Assembly (NCBI GenBank): GCA_024233305.1
Contig: JACKPV010000029.1
Span: 216,485-280,484 of the forward strand
Direction: 5' to 3'
Length of the DNA: 64,000 nucleotides
Origin: Verrucomicrobiales bacterium
GTDB lineage: Bacteria; Verrucomicrobiota; Verrucomicrobiia; Limisphaerales; J093
Part shown: positions 53,035-61,084 of the stretch, piece after piece
Position numbering within the stretch: the stretch's first letter is position 1
Layout: each line of letters opens with the position of its first letter
Notes under the pieces: generated by a model
The model's database searches: none
The model's input: the letters and a program-made list of their open reading frames with translations, nothing else
What the model was told of the DNA's origin: nothing
Made by a program: the position numbers and the translations under genes

Positions 53035-53970
53035 TCATCCGCCCACGACCGCGAGGTTGACGCGCGCCGCCAGCCTTTCGACTTCGCCCGGCCCGACTTC
53101 GCCGGCCAACAGGTTCAGCGCATTGGCCGCTCCGGCGGCGGCGCCCCGGCGGCAGGCTTCCCCGAGATCGTCGCCGGCGAGCAGCCCCAGCACCACACCG
53201 GCGGTGAAGGAGTCGCCCGAACCGATCGGGTTCACCGCGTCGATGGGCGGGTTTCCCACGCGCCAGAAACGCGTGCCGTCGAAGGCGAGACTTGGGTCCT
53301 TTCCGGCGGTGACCACGATCCGCTGCGCGCCGCGTTCGTGCAGTTCGCGCAGGGCCTGGATGATGGCCGTCTCGTCGTCCAGCGAACGGCCGACGGTGGC
53401 GGCCAGTTCCGATCGGTTGGGCTTCACCAAACCGGGCTTTTCCCCCAGGGCGGCGAGCAGTGGCGGCCCCTTCGCGTCCACCACCGTCAACCCGGAATGC
53501 GCCTGCGCCTTGCGCACGCAATCGGCATACAGCGTCTCCGGGCCGCCCGGCGTGATCGTGCCGGACAACACAACCGCGCGGGCCCGCGGCCGCTGGCGGT
53601 CGAAGATCGCCGCGAGCGCCGCAAAGGCGGAAGCGTCAACGGGCAGGCTTTCCTCGACCAATTCGGTGACCGTGCGTTGGGCGCGATCAATCACGGTGAC
53701 GCATTGGCGCGTGCGGGCGGGAACGTCCACGAACTCGTGCGGGATGGCATGCTCGTCCAGGACGGCGCGCACGAAGGCCCCGCGGTCGCCGCCCAGGAAG
53801 CCCGTGGCGAACGGCCGGCCACCCAGCGCCCGAAGCACCTTGGCCACGTTGATCGATTTGCCCGCGACGCCATCAAGGGTGCGGGCGGCGCGATTGACTT
53901 CGTTCACCTCGAGGCGGTCGAAAACCATCACCCGCTGAACGGCCGGCGTCGTGCCAAGACAGAGGATCAT
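53035..53970 (-). CDS. PfkB-family sugar kinase (1-phosphofructokinase/tagatose-6-phosphate kinase type)
   Basis: A 311-residue protein of the hexose-phosphate kinase branch of PfkB. It starts ILCLGTTPAVQRVM (usually TLTLNPAxD), has DGVAGKSINVAKVLRALGG near 34-52, VVLSGTITPGG, the nucleotide site GLVKPNRSEL, and the catalytic base motif NPIGSGDSFTAGV near 250. It phosphorylates a sugar phosphate with ATP. The gene overlaps the enolase-superfamily gene by ATGA, which suggests that both work on the same sugar-acid pathway. Confidence 0.88.
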   Translation of the reverse strand: MILCLGTTPAVQRVMVFDRLEVNEVNRAARTLDGVAGKSINVAKVLRALGGRPFATGFLGGDRGAFVRAVLDEHAIPHEFVDVPARTRQCVTVIDRAQRTVTELVEESLPVDASAFAALAAIFDRQRPRARAVVLSGTITPGGPETLYADCVRKAQAHSGLTVVDAKGPPLLAALGEKPGLVKPNRSELAATVGRSLDDETAIIQALRELHERGAQRIVVTAGKDPSLAFDGTRFWRVGNPPIDAVNPIGSGDSFTAGVVLGLLAGDDLGEACRRGAAAGAANALNLLAGEVGPGEVERLAARVNLAVVGG

Positions 53971-55088
53971 GGCCAGGGTCCCGCGAGTTTCGCCTCGTCC
54001 ACCTCGACGCCGAGGCCCGGCCCGGTGGGCACGGCCAGATGACCGTCCACGACCTTGAACGGTTCCTTCAGAATCGAGCCTTCCAGGAACTGCGGCCCGT
54101 TGAGCGCGGCGGGATAGGCCAGTTCATAGCAACCGTACAATGCCAACGACGCCGCCAGCGAGACGTCCGGATCGCAAAGCCCGCTGCCAAGGAACATCAA
54201 ACCGCGATCCAGCAACAGCTCGACCTGCCGACGCGCCTCGGTGAGCCCGCCACAGCGCGCCGGCTTCATGGCCACCCCGTCGAGCAGCCCGAGCGCCAGG
54301 AACTCCTCGAGTTCGACCGTCGAGAGGATGCCTTCGTCCATGATGATCGGCAGCGCGCCCTGCTCCTTCAGGCGACGGTAGCCGCGGAGGCGGTTGGCGG
54401 GCAGCGGTTGTTCCAGCACCGGCACGCCGAGGTCCGCCAGTTTCGGGGCGACCTCGAGCGCAGTTTCCTCGTCGTAGCCGCCGTTCGCGTCGGCCCAAAG
54501 AAAGCCCTCCGGCACGAGCCGTTTCACCTGGCGGCATAACTCGAGATCGAATTCCGGGTCGGGCGCTACCTTCACATTGAAGTTACGATAGCCGCGCGAC
54601 CGGCCCTGTTCGACCAAAGCCTCGATCTCGTCGAGCGTCCGCGGGTTCAACGTCCAGCTGAGCTGGATACGGTCGCGGCCTTGCCGCTGCCAGCGGGTTT
54701 GCGGCGATTGCCCGAGCAAACGTCCCGTGAGGTCGAACAGGGCCAGATCGATGCCAGCCTTGCAAATCGGCTGACCGGTCGAGAACGACGGCGCAATGGT
54801 CGCGCTCATGGCCGCTTCGATGGTCTCGATATCGAACGGATCGCGTCCGATCAATTCGTGGACGAGATGGTGGTCGATGGTCGTCTGGACCGTCTCAAGC
54901 GTTTCGTAACTCCACTTCTGCGACGGCACGCTCTGCCCCCAGCCCACCGCGCCGTCGTCGGTGGTGATCTTGACCAACACCGTCGGCCGCCCCTTGGGCA
55001 CGCCGGGCGGCACCTCGAAGAACTTGAAGCGCCCGACCGTCGGATAACGGAGCGGAAAGGTGCGGACTTCGACAATGCGCGATCCCAT
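53967..55088 (-). CDS. Mandelate racemase/muconate lactonizing enzyme family protein
   Basis: A 373-residue enolase-superfamily enzyme. The N-terminal capping domain reads IVEVRTFPLRYP and GRPTVLVKITTDDGAVGWG. The barrel shows KxK-type lysine in NFNVKVA, metal ligands in WADANGG, EQPLP and IIMDEG, and the second base in AMKPARCGG, the pattern of the MLE subgroup. It abstracts a proton next to a carboxylate; candidates are sugar-acid dehydratases or racemases. The start at 55088 gives the family length. ATGA coupling to the kinase gene suggests sugar acid catabolism. Confidence 0.88.
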   Translation of the reverse strand: MGSRIVEVRTFPLRYPTVGRFKFFEVPPGVPKGRPTVLVKITTDDGAVGWGQSVPSQKWSYETLETVQTTIDHHLVHELIGRDPFDIETIEAAMSATIAPSFSTGQPICKAGIDLALFDLTGRLLGQSPQTRWQRQGRDRIQLSWTLNPRTLDEIEALVEQGRSRGYRNFNVKVAPDPEFDLELCRQVKRLVPEGFLWADANGGYDEETALEVAPKLADLGVPVLEQPLPANRLRGYRRLKEQGALPIIMDEGILSTVELEEFLALGLLDGVAMKPARCGGLTEARRQVELLLDRGLMFLGSGLCDPDVSLAASLALYGCYELAYPAALNGPQFLEGSILKEPFKVVDGHLAVPTGPGLGVEVDEAKLAGPWP

Positions 55089-55445
55089 GCGGCAGGGGCT
55101 TACCAGACCGGCAGCGTAAAACCAAGCCCGCTCGCCGGAAAGCCGCCGCCGTTCGATCCAGGGCGCTTCCCCCCACCAACGGTCACCGCGGAGCACCCGA
55201 CACCAAGGCACACAGTGAACCTGTCCCCCTGTTTCAAATCCAGGCTTGCCACGCTCCCTTCCGGCTCGTGGCTTGGCCGGATCGATTCAACCCGCTGTGG
55301 CCGCCGACGCGTAATGGGCGTTGAAATCCAGGGGCTCACGCGGTCTCGCCGGTTCCGACTGCCAGTTATGTTTTCGTGAATCGTCGCCCCGACGAGAACG
55401 AGCCATGTCCCCGCTGGATCACTCGCCGACCCGACGGCTGCCTGT
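55089..55445. repeat. Intergenic region with a decayed family A element (55276-55442)
   Basis: From GCCGGATCGATTCAAC at 55276 the sequence follows family A to about 55442, but the arms carry changes (GACGCGTAATGGGCG) and the right terminus is lost. It stops four bases before the first codon of the truncated surface protein, so the element probably removed that gene's 5' part. 55089-55275 contains nothing recognisable. Confidence 0.75.
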
Positions 55446-56342
55446 GTGAAATGCGGGGAGGACACGATCTGGCGCGACGGCCGGATCGCCACCAACGCGC
55501 CTCAGGGGTTGGTAACAAGCTCTCCCTATCCCATTCCTCCAGGCAGTGGCCTCATCGGGGACCCCCTCGTTCCAATCACCTACGGCTGGTCGCCGGCAAC
55601 GTTCGTTACAAACGAGACCGGCGTGGTGGTGATGCCAGTGCCATGGACAGTGGTGCGCCGCAATCCCGAGGTTTGGGGCTACCGATGGGTCTTGGGAGAG
55701 TGGGAATCGGGCCGGTTCTTGAGGCGCTTCGAGGTGGTACGCGACCCGGCTCTCGATTTGGGCGATAAAGAGGAGTTGTTTCGTTTCGAGTTGGATTACC
55801 CAGAAACGCTCGCCGACTACTCCAAGCGTTTGAGCACTCTGGAGTTCAGGCGAACAACCCCCGAGGGGTGGGTCAGGGCTCGCTACCAAGTGACCGACTG
55901 GTTTCAGACCAACTCACTCACCATCCCTCTTGCGTCCCAACTTGAAGTGTCTTCGACTGCCCCAGAGGCCAAGTGGCCCGCACGCATCTTCCGGTTGAAG
56001 GGGACCGCGGTCCAGGTCACCGCCGGCTCATCCTCCCGGCCGCGGATCGAGGCTGAGACTCGAGTCGCTGACTACCGCTACAAACGGTGGAACAGGAAGC
56101 GCATTTTCAAGTACGCCGAGTATGCGCTCCAACCAGGCGAATCCTGGCCGAGTGCCCGCGATCCTCGCCTATTGGCGATCGCGGACGATTGGCTGAAAAA
56201 TGGACCGGAATACACACACTTCGGCGACGCGAAAAGGCGCTCATTCAAGTGGCTAGCAGTCGGCCTCCTGGTGATTCCGGGCATGCTCGTGGCATTCAGT
56301 ACCCGGCGCCAACACCTCCAAAAGGCCAAGGAACCCAAATGA
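55446..56342 (+). CDS. Membrane-anchored secreted-family protein, copy 1, N-terminally truncated
   Basis: 298 residues from a GTG. It is the first of three paralogues (with 57156 and 61772). Shared blocks in order: GLVTSS-P-PIP...ITYGWSP (compare GIVRHSPVP...IWIALCS and GIVRAGVMP...WFAFCG), ARYQVTDWF...TIPLASQ (compare ATFEV...RLPAR and DYRV...QIPAR), and TRVADYRY (compare VRIADL and TSVTDYRF). All end with one membrane helix, here WLAVGLLVIPGMLVAFSTRR. Copies 2 and 3 have a signal peptide and about 90-130 more residues; copy 1 has none and starts right after the decayed element, so it is probably a broken gene. Confidence 0.7.
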   Translation: MKCGEDTIWRDGRIATNAPQGLVTSSPYPIPPGSGLIGDPLVPITYGWSPATFVTNETGVVVMPVPWTVVRRNPEVWGYRWVLGEWESGRFLRRFEVVRDPALDLGDKEELFRFELDYPETLADYSKRLSTLEFRRTTPEGWVRARYQVTDWFQTNSLTIPLASQLEVSSTAPEAKWPARIFRLKGTAVQVTAGSSSRPRIEAETRVADYRYKRWNRKRIFKYAEYALQPGESWPSARDPRLLAIADDWLKNGPEYTHFGDAKRRSFKWLAVGLLVIPGMLVAFSTRRQHLQKAKEPK

Positions 56343-56459
56343 GGGATTTCGCGCAATGGATCGCGCAAGCAGGTTCCGCAGGTAGGGCAACGGTGTTCCC
56401 GTGAACCGGTCCCGCTCGCAACTGCACCGAGGCGGCAAGCCCAAGCGCAGCGCTCGCGA

Positions 56460-56634
56460 GGGGAACTGCCGGCGCTGTTCGGCCGCCGACCTCCGGGCAC
56501 CCGTCAACTGAGGACCCGCTGGGATGGACGGCACAGCCCCTCACCCCGTGCATGGAGCCGATCCATCTTCAAGGCCGGCGAGGAGTCCCACAGCCATTGC
56601 ACCGGGTACCTCGAGGGCACGTGTCCCGTAAACT
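56460..56634 (+). pseudogene. Decayed LuxR-type regulator upstream of cassette 1
   Basis: The region aligns by eye with the intact luxR-like gene at 60425. Corresponding pieces are CGGCCGCC...GGCACCCGTC against TTGGCCGCC...GGACACACGG, GCACAGCCCC against GTCAGCCCG, GATCCATCTTC against GACGCATCTTC, and CAGCCATTGC against CGGCCATCGC. It ends at a TAA (56629-56631) at the same place as in the intact gene. Frameshifts and stops are present. The rest of 56343-56459 holds nothing recognisable. Confidence 0.45.
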
Positions 56635-56648
56635 CGTGACATGACAAA
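56625..56648 (+). promoter_or_regulatory. Conserved cassette start block, copy 1
   Basis: CCCGTAAACTCGTGACATGA followed by CAAA. 22 of 24 bases match 60643-60666. It covers the stop of the (decayed) luxR and the ATGACAAA start of the next gene. It may be a promoter, operator or translation signal shared by both cassettes. Confidence 0.6.
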
Positions 56649-57087
56649 TGAACACTGTGACTTCATACTTACCCCGATCATGAAACAAACCGCTATTCAT
56701 ACCGAATGGGCTCGCACACGCGGGATCACGTTGCTGGGCGCCGCGCTGGCGATGCTCATGACCGTCGCCCTCTGGGCGCAGGGATCTGGCGGCTCCTGTT
56801 CGCGCACGAAGAAGTCATTCACCGATTGCGTCAGCCGATGCACGACTTGCTCCACTGGAGAACGTCGACCGGACAACTCATCGTGCACCTGCATGGTGGC
56901 AAACTACGAGGTCTTCTGCGACTGCTATCCGAACCAGAAGTGCGTTGATTTTGGGAGTCTCGTCAACTTCATGTACAGCACGATTCCATACTCCACCGGG
57001 AAATGCTCCGGTGGCGTCTGCACGGGGAGCTACTACCCCGGCGGTACGAGTGATTTCTTCCTTCGCATCAGCACCGCCTGCAACTAG
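56641..57087 (+). CDS. Small secreted cysteine-rich protein, cassette 1
   Basis: 148 residues from the ATG at 56641 (MTNEHCDF...), or 135 from 56680. A signal peptide (GITLLGAALAMLMTVALWAQG) is followed by a mature part of about 100 residues with 12 cysteines, many paired (DCVSRCTTC, CTCMV, CDCYPNQKC). This is a typical disulfide-rich extracellular peptide. I know no family. The 56641 start is favoured because the same bases open the gene at 60659. It precedes the family gene and a MauE-like gene, a possible disulfide-forming partner. Confidence 0.7.
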   Translation: MTNEHCDFILTPIMKQTAIHTEWARTRGITLLGAALAMLMTVALWAQGSGGSCSRTKKSFTDCVSRCTTCSTGERRPDNSSCTCMVANYEVFCDCYPNQKCVDFGSLVNFMYSTIPYSTGKCSGGVCTGSYYPGGTSDFFLRISTACN

Positions 57088-57155
57088 AGGTCATGCATGG
57101 TCCCACTGCTGGTTGGAGTTGCCCGAACACCCTCGGGAGAATATCCTCCGCCCCA

Positions 57156-58274
57156 ATGAACTGCCCAGAGTCGCTCAGGCACGCCGTGGGGGCACTCCTG
57201 CTTCTCTCGTTCCCAGCCATTCCCGGGTACGGGGCGTCGGCGGCGCGGGGCCCGGCCGTCGAGGTTGCCGGCGTGGTCCAATACGCTCCCTACCCTTCCG
57301 CAACCGCCGAGAAGCCCTTCCGGGTTCGCATCGAGGGATGCCGCTGGCTGATCACCGTGGATCCCGACAAGAACCAGACACGAGGCGCAGCCGCCCCGGT
57401 GGCGCTCGGATTCGACGGGGAAAGAAGCTGGTTCGTACAGGACCTCCGCGCGCAACTGGCGGAGACGGGTCGGGACGCGTCGAGGAGTCCGGCGAAGAAC
57501 GTCGCCGTCGGGATCGTGCGACACAGCCCGGTACCGGCCACGGTGCTGAACGACGAAATTGGAGCCATTTGGATTGCCCTTTGCTCCAGCTGCTACTTCA
57601 AGGGACTGGAGGAACCCCAGGCGGAGCCCCCGACCTCGCAAGGCGTACTCGCTTTCGGAATACGCGGCATGACCTCCTACGACCGATTGCCTGTCCAAAT
57701 CACCGCCTCAGAGGGAAGCCAACCATTTCATGTTCCATCGAAAGTGGTCTATCTCCGGGAAGCGGAGAACGGCATGGGCGGAGCCCCCGCCGAGGGGACC
57801 GATCCCGGCAGCGGTGCGCAGGTCGCAGCCACCTTCGAGGTACTGAATTGGACGAACCTCGCAGGTTACAGACTGCCGGCGAGATCGCGATACTGGGTGC
57901 CTTCCCGAAATGGTGACGGATCCACGAGCGAGGCAAAGCCGCTCGTTCAATACGACGTTCGCATTGCGGATCTCAAATCGATCGACGCCGGCTTCGCGGT
58001 TCAGCCGGAGCTACCGGGAATTGTGGCAACCACCGACACCCGCTTCCCTGCCACCGCGGACCACAGCGTTTCGTGGCAAAGCGATCATTGGCTGACCGAC
58101 GCCGAGGTTCGGGCGCTCCCCGAGCTCAGTCAGGCAATCAGTTCCGCGGAGTCCGATCGTCGTTTCGAGGCGCGCCGCAAATCGGCGCGGTGGCTTGCCG
58201 CCGGGCTTGGCGTGCTGGTTCTCGGCCCCCTGGTCGTTCTGGGGCTCGGGCGATTCAGACAGCGGACGCAATAG
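57156..58274 (+). CDS. Membrane-anchored secreted-family protein, copy 2
   Basis: 372 residues. A signal peptide (residues 8-29, AVGALLLLSFPAIPGYGASA) is followed by a beta-rich body with GIVRHSPVPATVL, IWIALCSSCYF, ATFEVLNWTNLAGYRLPAR and VRIADLKS. One C-terminal helix (WLAAGLGVLVLGPLVVLGLG) and a basic tail end the protein, so the body is outside or periplasmic. It is paralogous to the genes at 55446 and 61772. The family is unknown to me. The start at 57156 is chosen for the signal peptide. The MauE-like gene follows 11 bases after its stop. Confidence 0.75.
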   Translation: MNCPESLRHAVGALLLLSFPAIPGYGASAARGPAVEVAGVVQYAPYPSATAEKPFRVRIEGCRWLITVDPDKNQTRGAAAPVALGFDGERSWFVQDLRAQLAETGRDASRSPAKNVAVGIVRHSPVPATVLNDEIGAIWIALCSSCYFKGLEEPQAEPPTSQGVLAFGIRGMTSYDRLPVQITASEGSQPFHVPSKVVYLREAENGMGGAPAEGTDPGSGAQVAATFEVLNWTNLAGYRLPARSRYWVPSRNGDGSTSEAKPLVQYDVRIADLKSIDAGFAVQPELPGIVATTDTRFPATADHSVSWQSDHWLTDAEVRALPELSQAISSAESDRRFEARRKSARWLAAGLGVLVLGPLVVLGLGRFRQRTQ

Positions 58275-58285
58275 GAGAGCGGGGC

Positions 58286-58765
58286 ATGCCGCAGGGAAGA
58301 TCACCGAACGGTTGTCCCGAGGGCAAGCTGGCCTCGACCCTGGCGCTCGGCTTGTGCGGGATTCTCCTCTTCAGCGCCCTGGCGAAGGCCGGGTGGCTCC
58401 TGACGGCTCCCCATCGGGAATGGTCCCGGCCCGATCCCATAGTGAACGGGTTGACCACCGGTGCGATCTCCTCCCTCGCCGTCGGCGTCGAGTTGCTGGT
58501 TGTCATCTGGATCTTGTGGCGCGCCTCCACCCGGTCCGCGAGCCTGGCATTGCTCTGGCTGGCCGTGGTGTTTGCCTGGTATCACGCTTCAGCATGGTGG
58601 CTCGGCGGGCCGGAAGGATGCCCTTGCCTGGGTGGTTTCTGGCAAGCCAGTCCGGTTTGGTTGATCCTGGAAAAGGTGTTGGTTGGCGCGTTCCTGGCCG
58701 GCGCTGCGGCCCTCTTCCTTCTGGCCCGAAAGCAGCTGCCCGGCAAGCCGTCGGGAGCAGCATGA
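58286..58765 (+). CDS. MauE/DoxX-like redox-associated membrane protein, cassette 1
   Basis: A 159-residue protein with four membrane helices (ALGLCGILLFSALAKAGWLL, AISSLAVGVELLVVIWILW, ASLALLWLAVVFAWYHASAW, ILEKVLVGAFLAGAAALFLL). The motif GCPCLGG lies between helices 3 and 4 in the place of the CxCFG of MauE/DoxX-type proteins. MauE takes part in disulfide formation of methylamine dehydrogenase, which suggests that this protein oxidises or isomerises the neighbouring cysteine-rich peptide. A good AGGAG lies about eight bases upstream. It overlaps the next gene by ATGA. Confidence 0.75.
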   Translation: MPQGRSPNGCPEGKLASTLALGLCGILLFSALAKAGWLLTAPHREWSRPDPIVNGLTTGAISSLAVGVELLVVIWILWRASTRSASLALLWLAVVFAWYHASAWWLGGPEGCPCLGGFWQASPVWLILEKVLVGAFLAGAAALFLLARKQLPGKPSGAA

Positions 58766-59931
58766 AGCGCCGCCAGGGAGTTCTCGTCCTGCTCGCGGTC
58801 CATCGACTCGCCTTTCTGGGGCTCTGCGGATTGGTGACGGTTCTCGCCCCGTGGTACGAGGAGCGCCGGCACGCGGACTGGGTGCTTGCCCTCTGGGAAA
58901 CCGGGGACTCCTTCTGGGGCCACTTCTACACGTGGGACGGGCAGGCCTATCTGACACTCGCGCGAGACGGCTACCTCCCGGGGGATCAGCTGTGCGCCTT
59001 TTACCCCCTCTGGCCGAGTCTGCTGAAACTCGCCGCACCACTCTTCGGGGGAAGCGCCGCACTGACCGGATTGGTGCTGGCGAATCTGTTCGCGTGGATT
59101 GGGAGCGCCCTTTTCTACCGTCTGGTCGAGCGCCGCTGGGGACGCGACCTCGCCCGCGACAGCCTCTGGTTGTGGTTGGCCCTCCCCGGCACGCTCTTCC
59201 TGGGATTCCCCTATACCGAAGGCCTCTTCTTTCTCCTGCTGATGGTGTTCTGGACGGGGATGGAGGACGAGCGCCCGGGCCCGGCGGCAATTGCCGGTTT
59301 CCTGCTGCCGATGACACGCGCCGTTGGGGTGTTTGTGCTCCTCCCGCTGGCATGGCACCTGGGGACTGGAGCATTGCGCTCCTGGCGCGGAACTGGCGCC
59401 GGCTGGACCCGGCTCCCTGCGCATCTGTGCCGACAACCGCTCGCTGTGGTCTCAATTGCGGTCGTTGCGGGATACACCACCTATTTCACCCTTATGGCAT
59501 TGTGGACGGGGAATCCGTTCGAGGGATTTGCCGCACAGCGCCACTATGCCAACCAGCCATCCGTGGAGAACATCGTGAACCTGCCGGGCTTTGCGACCGC
59601 CTTCGCGGATATCGGGCAGTTGCATGGGCCGACCGACTCCGTTCTGGATCGACTCCTGTTCGTGCTTCTGCTCCTGGGCCTGGCTCCCATGTGGCGGCTG
59701 GATCCACGCTGCTTCTGGTGGGGGCTCGGGGCGGGAGTGATCCCGGCGCTAAGCAATTGGCTGCTTTCCTACCAGCGCTTTGTGCCAATGGTCTTCCCGT
59801 TGCCAGTCGTTCTGGCCCTGTGGTGCCGCCGCCGCGGCTCCCGCATCTGGTTCTACTACTACCTCGGTCTGGAGCTCCTCCTGCAGGCGTGGTTTCTCGT
59901 GCGACACATGAATCTCTTCTGGGTAGCCTGA
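58762..59931 (+). CDS. PIG-V-like integral membrane glycosyltransferase
   Basis: A 389-residue protein with about ten membrane helices. After the first helix comes FYTWDGQAYLTLARDGYLPG, the luminal/periplasmic acidic motif of PIG-V/GT-C mannosyltransferases, then FYPLWPSLLKL and FPYTEGLFFLLL. Such enzymes move a sugar from a lipid-linked donor onto an acceptor at the outer face of the inner membrane. Its start overlaps the MauE-like stop, so it belongs to the cassette and may glycosylate one of the cassette proteins, which is inference. Confidence 0.8.
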   Translation: MKRRQGVLVLLAVHRLAFLGLCGLVTVLAPWYEERRHADWVLALWETGDSFWGHFYTWDGQAYLTLARDGYLPGDQLCAFYPLWPSLLKLAAPLFGGSAALTGLVLANLFAWIGSALFYRLVERRWGRDLARDSLWLWLALPGTLFLGFPYTEGLFFLLLMVFWTGMEDERPGPAAIAGFLLPMTRAVGVFVLLPLAWHLGTGALRSWRGTGAGWTRLPAHLCRQPLAVVSIAVVAGYTTYFTLMALWTGNPFEGFAAQRHYANQPSVENIVNLPGFATAFADIGQLHGPTDSVLDRLLFVLLLLGLAPMWRLDPRCFWWGLGAGVIPALSNWLLSYQRFVPMVFPLPVVLALWCRRRGSRIWFYYYLGLELLLQAWFLVRHMNLFWVA

Positions 59932-60424
59932 ACCCGGCGCGCCAACCCACCCGCCACGGCGGCCACCGCGTCGCTTCCGGACGCGACACAGCCATTTCCG
60001 CCAGGAATCACCCGCCGACCCGACGGAAGCACCGGCGATTCATGCGGAGGATACGGCCCCGCCAGGCGGCAGACCTCACAGACCGGGCGCGCAGGGCGGG
60101 CCGTGGCGACATGACGTTGCCCCCTCCCCGATCGCGCCCGGTGGCGAGTGCGTGTGTATTGCCCAGGCGCCGGGTTTGCGCTGACACAACTGTACACTTG
60201 CCGGGTTGACACCGCCGTTCGCGCGAGCGATTCTCGGAGCCATGTTCCGCCAAGGAAACCTGAAGGGGAGCGGACGACCGCGGCTGCACCTCCGTTGGGA
60301 GCGTGGCCCTGCGTGTCGCCATGCCGTGCGCAGCATATCTGTGTGTGTGGGGGGGGGGGGGGATAAGCTCCGCGTTCGCCCGCTTCGGCGGTCGGCGCTT
60401 CCCTGACCACCGGGAGGCGGAACG
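59932..60424. other. Upstream region of luxR with a G14 tract
   Basis: No convincing gene. Fourteen Gs at 60349-60362 follow a short TG repeat (TCTGTGTGTGTG). The tract lies 62 bases before the luxR start, where its length could change promoter spacing. A short piece near 60005-60025 (CACCCGCCGACCCGACGG) resembles the decayed end of the family A copy near 55430. Confidence 0.6.
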
Positions 60425-60649
60425 ATGAACCACTCCCGCCCGACCCGCATTGGGCGCACGTTGAGCCCGCGCGAATTCGAAGCCGTGCGCTTGGCCGCCA
60501 GCGGACACACGGACGTCCAGATCGCCGACGTGATGGGGGTCAGCCCGCACACGGTGGACACCTATTGGCGACGCATCTTCCGCAAGCTGGACGTCCGCTC
60601 CCGCCCGGCGGCCATCGCCCGCGCGCGGGGCGACCACTCTATCCCTTAA
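60425..60649 (+). CDS. Stand-alone LuxR-type helix-turn-helix protein
   Basis: 74 residues containing only the GerE/LuxR DNA-binding domain: LSPREFEAVRLAASGHTDVQIADVMGVSP, then HTVDTYWRRIFRKLDV. There is no receiver or ligand domain, so it would bind DNA directly or be controlled by expression level. It ends nine bases before the next gene, and its stop lies in the conserved block 60643-60666. It probably regulates the cassette. A decayed copy lies at the same place before cassette 1. Confidence 0.85.
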   Translation: MNHSRPTRIGRTLSPREFEAVRLAASGHTDVQIADVMGVSPHTVDTYWRRIFRKLDVRSRPAAIARARGDHSIP

Positions 60650-60666
60650 ACCCGTGACATGACAAA
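60643..60666 (+). promoter_or_regulatory. Conserved cassette start block, copy 2
   Basis: CCCTTAAACCCGTGACATGA followed by CAAA. It matches 56625-56648 in 22 of 24 bases, including the luxR stop (TAA) and the start ATGACAAA of the next gene. Position and conservation suggest a control element of the cassettes. Confidence 0.6.
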
Positions 60667-61084
60667 CCGAAGAGACTGGAGCATGCTTGCCACCATCAAA
60701 AGCAACTGGACCTGCACGCCACCTCCCGACGCAACTCCCAGATCAATGACAACCCACCTCCCGCTCCCGAAGGACAAGTCTTGGAAAGTGCGCGCTCACT
60801 GGGCCTCGGCCTCGCACGTGTTCGCCGGGTTGCTGTTGTTGGTTTTCGGATCATCCAATTGGCTCTTTCTCACGATGCATGGCATCCCGGGGACCCTAAT
60901 CAAGCCGGGCAACCTTAAGGCTGGCATGGCTTCTTGCGGAGCCTGCTGCATCTCGTCCGCAAGCAGGGAGAGTGTGGCCGCCCTCGGTCAACTCGGACCG
61001 CGGGCGAGAACCACTGCCTCGGCGGTGCCTGATACCGCGCTGACAAGGTGCCAGCAGAGCAACAAAACCAGTCGCACCCGATGA
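60659..61084 (+). CDS. Small exported protein with cysteine motif, cassette 2
   Basis: 141 residues from ATGACAAAC (MTNRRDW). A hydrophobic segment at about 57-72 (VFAGLLLLVFGSSNWLFLT) may be a late signal peptide or anchor. After it comes GMASCGACCISS with three close cysteines. Its TGA overlaps the ATG of the MauE-like gene (ATGA), which supports that it is translated. It takes the place of the cysteine-rich peptide gene of cassette 1 but is not clearly homologous outside the first codons. Confidence 0.55.
   Translation: MTNRRDWSMLATIKSNWTCTPPPDATPRSMTTHLPLPKDKSWKVRAHWASASHVFAGLLLLVFGSSNWLFLTMHGIPGTLIKPGNLKAGMASCGACCISSASRESVAALGQLGPRARTTASAVPDTALTRCQQSNKTSRTR

Noticed and set aside
59996..60030. 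Additional family A copy after the glycosyltransferase gene
   Set aside because: Only about 25 bases resemble the decayed copy at 55430; too short to call.
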